Below, piece after piece: positions 1 to 5,296 of a DNA stretch of 5,296 nucleotides (position 1 is its first letter; every line of letters begins with the position of its first letter). The DNA is from Marinilabiliales bacterium (GTDB lineage: Bacteria; Bacteroidota; Bacteroidia; Bacteroidales; SZUA-534). The notes under the pieces are model-generated. The model saw nothing but the letters and a program-made list of their open reading frames with translations. It made no database searches and was not told the DNA's origin. Location of the stretch: assembly GCA_003512955.1 (NCBI GenBank), contig DOTG01000030.1:4558-9853 (forward strand), given 5' to 3'. A program made the translations under genes and the position numbers.

Positions 1-1475
1 GTTATATTCCGGACAATGGCTAAAATAAACGTTTGGTCCTGAATGATCACTTTAGTCAGGCTCACTTCCGCATCAAAGGGTTTTTTATTTAATGTTTGGT
101 GGGTCCATTCAAAGAATTGCGGAATGCCTGAATACGCTGCTTCTATTTTCTCCAAGGCTTTATTGTACGATGTGCTGCCATCAGGTTGATATTCGGGGCT
201 AAACAAATAGGGCGGTTCCCCTATAATTTCATGGCGCTGGCATTGAAACATTCTCAAGGTTAATTCATTGCAATCAATAAACCGGTCACCGGTCATCAAA
301 AAGATAGCATCGTTGGCATTATTGAAAATGGCTCTGTACTTTTCTTCGCTTTCTAAAGTACCCTGATGGGCTATTTTTAAATTAAGCTCACTTTGTACAA
401 CCTTTTGGTAGGCTTCTAAAAGGTTTTCTTTGTTTTTTCGATCGTAAAATAAAATGAATACCAAATAAACCAAAAGGACTAACAATATGGCCAAAACTAA
501 AAGGGCTATGACCTGAACCTTTTTCACGGAATTGTAAATTTCGTCCTGCGGTATCTCAATCATGATATACCACGGTGCAACCATATATTCCATATAGATG
601 GGATAAAAAAAACGGACCACCGGTTTTTTCAAAAACTCAGAGTTTTGTTGGGTCTTGAAACCCATCCCTGTTTCCATCGAATCTAAAATATTATGGTTCT
701 CAGGATGCAAAAACTCACTGATTTTATGATCCACTTTGGCCGGATCGGGATGGGTAACCAACATCCCGGAATTGGATAAAAGGCTGACAAATCCAGAAGC
801 AAAGACTTTTTTATGTTGCAGTTCCTGCTGCAATAAATTCAAATCGAAATCGATCCCGAAGACACCTAAAAAGGTATCTTTAACCATGATAGGATTGATA
901 AGTGAGGTTTCATAATATACCTTTTCATTTCCATGGTACTGGTAGTGATAAGGATCAAGGATAATAGGCCTTTTCAGCTTGGCCGGGATGCTGTAGTAAT
1001 CTTCCAGGTAATCGGCGGAATCGTTGATCTCAACAGTAATCTGCCCTCTAAAATAATAGTAAGTCATGGCAAAGTGCCCGTATGGGTCATGAAGCGGATC
1101 GTCCATGTATTTGTCGTCCGCCTGGTCATAGGCATTGGGTTCCCACATGGTCCAATAGGCCAGAAAACTGCTCCGCTTTGAGATGGAATTTTCCATGAAC
1201 TGGTAAGCCATCTTTCGTGGAATCCCCTGTTGCCTGTATTTAAGAAAGTTTTCAATATTCAGGTTGCTGATTAAAAAGGCATCGTGGAAAAATTCTTCAA
1301 TGGAATGCTTTACCTCCTTGGACACCAAAACGGCCTTCTGGTTCGAGTCTTCAATGGCATTGCTCCTGAGCCGGAAAATAATTACCAAGAAAATGAGAAC
1401 TAAAACCAGTGCAATAACTAATGCTGAAAAAAGAGCTATCCGGATGTTGGTTGTAAATTTTTTAAAAGCATTCAT
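1..1475 (-). CDS. dCACHE-PAS membrane sensor protein, probably a sensor histidine kinase (C-terminus beyond window)
   Basis: The reading frame is open from the ATG at 1475 to the window edge: 491 codons with no stop. A membrane helix spans about residues 13-36. A periplasmic double-CACHE (dCACHE_1) sensor follows at about 40-310, with MWEPN (110-114), EDYY (158-161), DPYHY (174-178) and GVFGID (204-209). A second helix lies at about 320-343. A charged linker then leads directly into a PAS domain (about 376 to the edge), which begins SEEKYRAIFNNANDAIF and ends VRNI. No HAMP domain is present between the second helix and the PAS domain. The output domain is not visible. In this phylum a histidine kinase is most likely, but a diguanylate cyclase or other output is possible. 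The sensor half is clearly homologous to that of the MCP upstream on the same strand, which suggests duplication. A GGAG lies 11 bases before the ATG, a weak ribosome-binding site. Domain calls are by eye. The dCACHE-PAS architecture is well supported; the kinase label is inference. Confidence 0.88.
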   Translation of the reverse strand, partial: MNAFKKFTTNIRIALFSALVIALVLVLIFLVIIFRLRSNAIEDSNQKAVLVSKEVKHSIEEFFHDAFLISNLNIENFLKYRQQGIPRKMAYQFMENSISKRSSFLAYWTMWEPNAYDQADDKYMDDPLHDPYGHFAMTYYYFRGQITVEINDSADYLEDYYSIPAKLKRPIILDPYHYQYHGNEKVYYETSLINPIMVKDTFLGVFGIDFDLNLLQQELQHKKVFASGFVSLLSNSGMLVTHPDPAKVDHKISEFLHPENHNILDSMETGMGFKTQQNSEFLKKPVVRFFYPIYMEYMVAPWYIMIEIPQDEIYNSVKKVQVIALLVLAILLVLLVYLVFILFYDRKNKENLLEAYQKVVQSELNLKIAHQGTLESEEKYRAIFNNANDAIFLMTGDRFIDCNELTLRMFQCQRHEIIGEPPYLFSPEYQPDGSTSYNKALEKIEAAYSGIPQFFEWTHQTLNKKPFDAEVSLTKVIIQDQTFILAIVRNI

Positions 1476-1542
1476 ATTATTATGCACTCCACATTGGTTC
1501 AGTTGAATAACAATTCAATGATAATGAATGTTAAATTACCAG

Positions 1543-1567
1543 AAAAACATTTTGATAGTATGTTTTT
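1543..1567. repeat. Inverted repeat AAAAACAT-N9-ATGTTTTT upstream of the dCACHE-PAS gene
   Basis: The two 8-base arms, 1543-1550 and 1560-1567, are perfectly complementary and separated by 9 bases. The repeat sits 68-92 bases upstream of the start codon at 1475. It has an A-run on the left and a T-run on the right, so it could act as a weak bidirectional terminator or as an operator for a dimeric regulator. The core AACAT/ATGTT also occurs in the palindrome upstream of the MCP gene. The repeat is directly visible; its function is unknown. Confidence 0.45.
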
Positions 1568-1688
1568 TCCCAGAATCTTTTTATTCCTCTGCTCATCATT
1601 GGGCTACTGTCTAAAACCTAGGAATTAATTTACTGATAAATAATAGTTTATCGGATTCTTTTTGAGGAAAAGAAAAACGTAGTTTGGT

Positions 1689-1734
1689 AAAAAGCCCGGT
1701 TGTAATCCTTGTTAAAAACCACATTCCGGACTTC
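1689..1734 (-). terminator. Probable intrinsic terminator of the MCP gene
   Basis: It begins 14 bases after the MCP stop codon. On the minus strand GAAGTCCGG (1734-1726) can pair with CCGGGCTTT (1699-1691). That gives a 9-pair stem with two G-U wobbles and a CCGG/CCGG core. The T-run continues to 1689 (TTTTT in all, partly inside the stem). The loop is long, 26 bases, and may be shortened by inner TGT/ACA pairing. Position and GC core favour a terminator; the long loop and short free T-run lower confidence. Confidence 0.5.
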
Positions 1735-1747
1735 AGTAACCTTGCTG

Positions 1748-3637
1748 TTATTTGAAAAAAGCTACCAGTTCTTTTAATTCCTGTGCCCGTACCGATAATT
1801 CCTGCGCATTGCCAGCCAGTTCTTCACTGGATGCGGCATTCATTTGAGCCACCGAATTTAATTGCTGAATAGCCCCGTTCACCTGTGAGGCCCCACTAGC
1901 CTGTTCATTGGTGGCGGCAGTAATTTCGTTCACCAAATCGGTGGCTTTTTCAAGATCGGGGACTACCTGCATCATGAATTGTCCTGTGGTTTCGGCCAAT
2001 GTCAAACTTTCATTGGCAAGAGCCACAATCTCGTCAGCGGCGGTTTTGCTCCGCTCGGCCAGTTTCCGCACCTCGGCGGCAACAATGGCAAATCCCTTCC
2101 CGTGTTCCCCGGCACGTGCCGCCTCCACAGCTGCGTTAAGGGCCAAAATATTTGTCTGGAAGGCAATGTCGTTAACAATCTTGATTTTCCCTGAAATGGT
2201 ACGGCTGGCCTCCACCACTTTCATCGTTGATTTTGAGACTTCAGAAATTCCTTTCAACGAATTGGTCGATTTTATATTTGCAGCTTTTGAGTTGTCATCG
2301 TTCTGTGAAATATTTGAGGCCATTTGTTCCATCGATGCAGACACCTCCTCAACAGCAGCAGCCTGTTCATTGGCTCCTTGTGATATTTGCTGCGAGGCAT
2401 TGCTTAATTCCATGCTTGAGGTTAAAATACTATCAGCATTTTCAATAATGTTATCGACAATATTTTTAATTTGAATCGACATTTTATTTAACGATGCCAC
2501 CAATTCGCCAATTTCATCTTCATGGGTTCTAATGTCGAGAGTGGCACTCAGATCACCTTCTGAAATTTTCTTTGAAAACTCCATACTTTTAATAATCGGC
2601 CGTGTAATATTAACAGCAATCAGGTATAAAATGATTGATAGTACAATTAAACCAATAACTCCAATAAGCAATGTCAGGAGCACAATCTCCTGTGCTTTTG
2701 CCGAAACCTCTGCCATAGGGATTTCAACCATTACCGACCAGAGGGTATCGGAATCGCCAAGTTTTACCGGCGAAAAACATCGGATTACCTCTTGGCCTGT
2801 CTTTTCTGATTTGCCTGTCCAGAAAAGCTGTTTCCCATTCTTTATAGCATCCAAAATTTTATTCAGATCGGTTTTAAATACCTCGTCCAGCTTTTTTTGG
2901 CTATATTCTTTGTCAGGATGGGCTGCAATCTGCAATTGATCTGAAATGATGGCGGCAAAACCTGTTTCATAAATTTTCCTACCCGATATAATCGTGTTTA
3001 GCATTTTTAGTTCAATATCAATGCCCACCACACCAATAAAGCTCCCATTATCGAAAATAGGCATAGCCACAGTAGTTTCATACACGTTATCGGCTTCATT
3101 TCCTGTATAAGAGTACATGTACGGATCCATAACCACTAATTTCTTCGATTCCTTGGGCAAGGTATAATAATCTTCCTGGTACTGGTCTAAAGTCCCCGGC
3201 TCCGGATAAACTTCCCCATTTGATTTGTAAAAGGTGAAATCAATGGTACCGCTGGCTGACTTGTATAAATCATCCTCCACAAATTTTTGGTCTAATCCAT
3301 CATAAGAGTTGGGTTCCCACATAGCCCAAAAAGCTAAAAAATTGTCGTTCTTTACCAGCAGTTCTTTTAAAAGGTTTGAAATGTTGATCCGGTCCACCTG
3401 GTTGTCTTTGTAAACAGTAAATGTGCCCGATAATCCTTTGGCAGTTAATATGGCTTGATCCATATATTTTTCAACATCTAAGGCAACCTCCTGCGATTTG
3501 GTCATAGCCAATTCAAACCCTGACTCTTTATCGTCTTTTGAAGCACGGAGGCCAATAATTAATAGGATAGTGGCATTCAATACAATTACAGCTCCCAGAA
3601 CGGATACTAATAATCGGCCGGTTAGTTTTAGTTTCAT
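1748..3637 (-). CDS. Methyl-accepting chemotaxis protein (dCACHE-HAMP-MCP signal)
   Basis: This is a complete transmembrane chemoreceptor of 629 residues. It senses a small molecule outside the cytoplasmic membrane and, by family knowledge, controls CheA through CheW. In order: a membrane helix at about 10-30; a dCACHE_1 sensor at about 35-305 with MWEPN (106-110), EDYY (155-158), DPYMY (171-175) and GVVGID (202-207); a second helix at about 318-342; a HAMP domain at about 341-395 with ITRP and DEIGEL; then the long signalling coiled coil. The hairpin tip is well conserved (IAFQTNILALNAAVEAARAG, followed by GKGFAIVAAEVRKLAERS). The C-terminus ends in AFFK and lacks a CheR/CheB-tethering NWETF-type tail. 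The frame can be extended to a GTG at 3646, but I chose the ATG at 3637, three codons in, because it leads straight into the KLKLTGRLL membrane anchor. The sensor half is paralogous to that of the dCACHE-PAS gene downstream. No cheA, cheW, cheB or cheR is visible in the window. The ligand cannot be read from sequence. Confidence 0.96.
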   Translation of the reverse strand: MKLKLTGRLLVSVLGAVIVLNATILLIIGLRASKDDKESGFELAMTKSQEVALDVEKYMDQAILTAKGLSGTFTVYKDNQVDRINISNLLKELLVKNDNFLAFWAMWEPNSYDGLDQKFVEDDLYKSASGTIDFTFYKSNGEVYPEPGTLDQYQEDYYTLPKESKKLVVMDPYMYSYTGNEADNVYETTVAMPIFDNGSFIGVVGIDIELKMLNTIISGRKIYETGFAAIISDQLQIAAHPDKEYSQKKLDEVFKTDLNKILDAIKNGKQLFWTGKSEKTGQEVIRCFSPVKLGDSDTLWSVMVEIPMAEVSAKAQEIVLLTLLIGVIGLIVLSIILYLIAVNITRPIIKSMEFSKKISEGDLSATLDIRTHEDEIGELVASLNKMSIQIKNIVDNIIENADSILTSSMELSNASQQISQGANEQAAAVEEVSASMEQMASNISQNDDNSKAANIKSTNSLKGISEVSKSTMKVVEASRTISGKIKIVNDIAFQTNILALNAAVEAARAGEHGKGFAIVAAEVRKLAERSKTAADEIVALANESLTLAETTGQFMMQVVPDLEKATDLVNEITAATNEQASGASQVNGAIQQLNSVAQMNAASSEELAGNAQELSVRAQELKELVAFFK

Positions 3638-3761
3638 AATCTGCACTTTTACATTTTACATTCGGGGTCGTTAAATAGTTGTGTCGGTACTATATGAATT
3701 CATTCCTTTGATTTCGGGTTTAAAATCCCCGGGCTCTGAATCATGAATGTTATATTAAAGA

Positions 3762-3793
3762 TAAAAAAAGAACATAATTATGTTGATTTTTTA
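3762..3793. repeat. Palindrome between the DUF4294 and MCP genes: possible weak terminator or operator
   Basis: A perfect 14-base palindrome AACATAATTATGTT (3771-3784) is flanked, after a 2-base mismatch on each side, by complementary A-rich (3762-3768) and T-rich (3787-3793) arms. On the minus strand it lies 57 bases past the DUF4294 stop and is followed by C then seven Ts, as in an intrinsic terminator. The stem is almost all A-T, so termination would be weak. It is also 134-147 bases upstream of the MCP ATG, so it could be an operator. The structure is directly visible; its role is undecided. Confidence 0.45.
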
Positions 3794-3849
3794 ATAACGT
3801 TTAAATACCCTTTTTGTTAAATATACCCCAAATCGTACACAAAAGTGTT

Positions 3850-4440
3850 TTATATGATACCGGCTTCAATCATCTGGATAATCATTTCAATTTCGGCATC
3901 CTCGCCATAAGGGTCGTAGGTACTTTTTAAATTGGAACCAAAAATCCGGGCTACCCCTTGCCAGAAGGCGGCTGAAAAATCGCCCCGGTATTCTTTCACC
4001 AAATTGTATGAAGTGTTCCCAATCTCGCGGTAAACAAGCTTAATTAAAATCTTCCCCTGACTAAATGTAAGCCGCTTCAGATCATCTTCGTACCTATCAA
4101 ACATCTCCTTTTCATACTCCTTGATATACTTTTTTCGGGCCCGTTCACCATCAATATGCTCCAGGTGCTCGTTCATAATCCGCAATTCCTCACGCGCGAT
4201 CACCGCAAAGGGATAAGCTTTTTTTACATTAATCATCAGACGGTTATATTTCCGCTGTTGCTTGCGCGAAGTGAAGGCCCGTTTGGGGAAAACCTTTACC
4301 TCTTTAATCTGGATGCTGGGCATGGTATCGTTTCCAATAATGGAAGAGCCAAAAACCTTGATGGAATCACGGTCAAGGGTTTGTCCGCCGGAGGTTATGC
4401 CAACGCAAATCAGAAATGCTATGAGGCTATTTTTTATCAT
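3850..4440 (-). CDS. DUF4294 family protein, exported, function unknown
   Basis: This is a complete protein of 196 residues starting at the ATG at 4440 and ending at TAA (3850-3852). The N-terminus looks like a Sec signal peptide: MIKN, then a hydrophobic stretch at about 5-15, with cleavage plausible near GG-Q at 19-20. The Cys at 12 is preceded by Ile and does not fit a lipobox. The mature part matches DUF4294, which I recognise from its order of motifs: MPSIQIKEVKVFPKR (40-54), KKAYPFA (73-79), a charged helical middle ending KRLTFSQGKILIKLVYRE (122-139), GNTSYNLVKEYRG (141-153), AFWQGVARIFG (158-168) and LKSTYDPYGED (171-181). The family is, to my knowledge, characteristic of Bacteroidota and has no established function. 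The length is normal for the family. The gene lies 212 bases from the MCP gene with a possible terminator between, and has its own promoter, so it is probably monocistronic. Confidence 0.92.
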   Translation of the reverse strand: MIKNSLIAFLICVGITSGGQTLDRDSIKVFGSSIIGNDTMPSIQIKEVKVFPKRAFTSRKQQRKYNRLMINVKKAYPFAVIAREELRIMNEHLEHIDGERARKKYIKEYEKEMFDRYEDDLKRLTFSQGKILIKLVYREIGNTSYNLVKEYRGDFSAAFWQGVARIFGSNLKSTYDPYGEDAEIEMIIQMIEAGII

Positions 4441-4464
4441 CGCAAAAGCACCACAATTTTAATG

Positions 4465-4472
4465 CAAAAATA
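4465..4472 (-). promoter_or_regulatory. Bacteroidota-type -7 box for the DUF4294 gene
   Basis: The minus strand reads TATTTTTG, a full match to the Bacteroidota -7 consensus TAnnTTTG. It would place the transcription start near 4458, leaving a leader of roughly 18 bases before the ATG at 4440. No clear TTG is present at the -33 position; only a T-run (minus strand, around 4489-4494) lies there. Confidence 0.5.
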
Positions 4473-4638
4473 ACAGGCTAATCCTTAAAAAAGATATCTG
4501 CATGAATGATTATTCCATCAAATAAAATAAAAACGCTATTTCCCGCTTTAAATTTTAAGACCTGCGTGGTTTGATGAAAATTAAATGTTGGATTTTTGCG
4601 TTAAACCGGATCCTCATTTTTAGCAGGTTATACAACAT

Positions 4639-4709
4639 TTCGAACATTTGAATGCATTGTTCGAACATATCATACCCGCTTGATTTTAAACTACCTATAT
4701 TTTGAACAT
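4639..4709. repeat. Three TTYGAACAT repeats upstream of the FadL-type gene: possible operator array
   Basis: TTCGAACAT occurs at 4639-4647 and 4660-4668, exactly 21 bases apart. A one-base variant, TTTGAACAT, lies at 4701-4709, 41 bases further on. The second and third copies extend the match through ATAT start bases (TTYGAACATAT). The spacings are close to whole turns of DNA, so the copies face the same side of the helix. The third copy overlaps the -33 element of the downstream promoter. The shorter core AACAT also occurs at 4634-4638. This arrangement fits a regulator-binding array; the regulator is unknown. Confidence 0.5.
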
Positions 4710-4730
4710 ATATAAATTATTATATCTTTG
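4701..4730 (+). promoter_or_regulatory. Bacteroidota-type promoter of the FadL-type gene
   Basis: The -33 element TTTG (4701-4704) is followed after 18 bases by TATCTTTG (4723-4730), a full match to the Bacteroidota -7 consensus TAnnTTTG. Transcription would start near 4737, giving a leader of about 20 bases before the ATG at 4758. No Shine-Dalgarno sequence is visible; the leader is A-rich, as is usual in this phylum. The -33 element overlaps the third TTYGAACAT repeat, so a protein bound there would be expected to affect polymerase binding. Confidence 0.7.
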
Positions 4731-4757
4731 CTTGCGTATTAACAAAAACAATCACAT

Positions 4758-5296
4758 ATGAAAAAGATTTTTACTTTGTTATTTGCTGCCGGAGTCAGCA
4801 GCCAACTATTTGCGGGGGGTATTTTAACCAATACCAACCAAAGCGTAATGTTTACAAGGCTTCAATCAAGAGATGCAACAATTGGAATTGATGCAGCTTA
4901 CTTTAACCCTGCAGGGTTAACTTTGTTGCCAAATAACGGGTTCTTTCTCTCGTTGAGTAATCAAACTTTAGGTCAGACAAGAACCATCAAAAGTGACTAT
5001 CAATATTTAAATGTTAAAGATTATGAAGGAAAGATTTTTGCACCTGCCTTTCCAAGTATTTATGCCGTATATAAAATGGATAAATTGGCATTCTCTGCCG
5101 GGTTTAATCCAATTGCAGGTGGCGGTGGCGGAACCTATGATACAGGGTTACCCTCATTTGAATATGATATCTCTGATTTAGTACCCGCACTTGCTTCTCA
5201 GGGGGCACAGGGTTATCGAATGGATGCCTTTTTTGAAGGAACCTCTGCATGGTTTGGATATCAGGCAAATATATCGTATCAAATAAATGATATGAT
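4758..5296 (+). CDS. OmpP1/FadL/TodX-family outer-membrane transport protein (N-terminal part)
   Basis: The frame is open from the ATG at 4758 to the window edge (179 codons, C-terminus missing). A clear signal peptide (MKKIFTLLFAAGVSSQLFA) is likely cut after Ala19. The mature N-terminus then has the FadL-family hatch region: NTNQSV (25-30), RLQSRDATIG (34-43) and AAYFNPAGL (46-54), including the NPA motif shared with E. coli FadL. Amphipathic beta-strand-like stretches (for example GFFLSLSNQT and LAFSAGFNP) and a Gly-rich turn (residues 121-125) follow. By family knowledge these are outer-membrane beta barrels that let hydrophobic compounds such as long-chain fatty acids or aromatics into the cell; full-length members run to several hundred residues. 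The actual substrate cannot be told from this part. The gene has its own promoter and an upstream repeat array, and is divergent from DUF4294. I am confident of the family but give no gene symbol. Confidence 0.9.
   Translation, partial: MKKIFTLLFAAGVSSQLFAGGILTNTNQSVMFTRLQSRDATIGIDAAYFNPAGLTLLPNNGFFLSLSNQTLGQTRTIKSDYQYLNVKDYEGKIFAPAFPSIYAVYKMDKLAFSAGFNPIAGGGGGTYDTGLPSFEYDISDLVPALASQGAQGYRMDAFFEGTSAWFGYQANISYQINDM

Larger units (their letters stand above)
4441..4757. other. Divergent intergenic region between the DUF4294 and FadL-type genes
   Basis: This 317-base, very AT-rich spacer separates two genes transcribed away from each other. I see no convincing small gene or RNA gene in it. The left end holds the DUF4294 promoter and the right half holds the TTYGAACAT repeats and the FadL-type promoter. 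The middle (about 4480-4630) is unassigned; it contains only a loose ACCTGC (4560-4565)/GCAGGT (4623-4628) pairing enclosing GGTTT/AAACC. Confidence 0.7.

Noticed and set aside
933..1506. Short open frames on both strands (933-1181 plus, 1064-1255 minus, 1264-1506 plus)
   Set aside because: All overlap the dCACHE-PAS gene, whose continuous frame encodes a recognisable sensor domain; these are shadow frames.
1503..1518. TTGAAT-N4-ATTCAA inverted repeat near the dCACHE-PAS start
   Set aside because: A 6-base AT-rich repeat is expected by chance in this spacer and has no second copy at the other sensor gene.
1516..1523. TATCATTG on the minus strand as a -7 box for the dCACHE-PAS gene
   Set aside because: It is a one-mismatch match with no -33 element; near-matches of this kind are expected by chance in such AT-rich DNA.
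1633..1654. Hairpin CTGATAAA-N6-TTTATCGG in the spacer after the MCP gene
   Set aside because: On the minus strand, where both flanking genes are read, one pair is lost and no T-run follows; the structure at 1689-1734 is the better terminator.
1908..2474. Plus-strand open frame of 188 codons inside the MCP gene
   Set aside because: It lies antisense to the strongly conserved MCP signalling domain and HAMP. Its translation is rich in Ser/Ala/Cys with no recognisable motif, as expected for the reverse frame of a coiled coil.
2532..2939. Plus-strand open frame of 135 codons inside the MCP gene
   Set aside because: It is antisense to the MCP second helix and sensor domain and has no recognisable protein features.
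3638..3646. GTG at 3646 as the MCP start
   Set aside because: The ATG three codons downstream (3637) is a stronger start and directly precedes the basic membrane-anchor sequence; there is no ribosome-binding site favouring the GTG.
3756..3763. TATCTTTA on the minus strand as a -7 box for the MCP gene
   Set aside because: It matches 7 of 8 consensus positions but lacks the terminal G and has no TTG at the -33 distance; too weak to list as a promoter.
3837..3848. ACAC-AAAA-GTGT hairpin just after the DUF4294 stop codon
   Set aside because: It has only a 4-pair stem and no T-run on the minus strand; not a credible terminator.
4156..4473. Two plus-strand open frames overlapping DUF4294
   Set aside because: They are antisense to the conserved DUF4294 reading frame and carry no motif or promoter.

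Overview
The window most likely comes from a member of the Bacteroidota (Cytophaga-Flavobacterium-Bacteroides group). Four things point that way: a DUF4294 protein, a family I know essentially from this phylum; an OmpP1/FadL-type outer-membrane porin with the N-terminal look common there; near-consensus Bacteroidota promoters (TAnnTTTG) in front of two genes; and weak or absent Shine-Dalgarno sequences. Base composition is moderately AT-rich, with very AT-rich spacers. I saw no tRNA, rRNA, CRISPR array or mobile element.

Layout. At 1-1475 (minus strand) is a membrane sensor with an extracytoplasmic double-CACHE domain, two membrane helices and a cytoplasmic PAS domain. It runs off the left edge, so its output domain is not seen. 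A 272-base spacer (1476-1747) follows; it holds a likely terminator for the next gene and an A/T-flanked inverted repeat. At 1748-3637 (minus) is a complete methyl-accepting chemotaxis protein (dCACHE-HAMP-MCP signalling domain). A 212-base spacer (3638-3849) contains a near-palindrome that may be a weak terminator or an operator. At 3850-4440 (minus) is a complete, secreted DUF4294 protein of unknown function. A 317-base divergent intergenic region (4441-4757) carries one promoter facing each way and a set of TTYGAACAT repeats. At 4758-5296 (plus) is the N-terminal part of a FadL/OmpP1-type outer-membrane protein.

How the genes relate. The two leftmost genes are clearly paralogous in their sensor halves: both have FLA(Y/F)W-MWEPN, EDYY, DPY-Y and GV-GID at nearly the same residue numbers. 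One sensor type is therefore wired to two outputs, chemotaxis-type signalling and a PAS-coupled output, probably a kinase. Nothing in the sequence ties DUF4294 or the porin to this pair. The porin is transcribed away from the rest and may be controlled by whatever binds the repeats in front of it. I see no strong evidence for a wholly new system. The most interesting points are the duplicated sensor with split outputs and the repeat array upstream of the porin.
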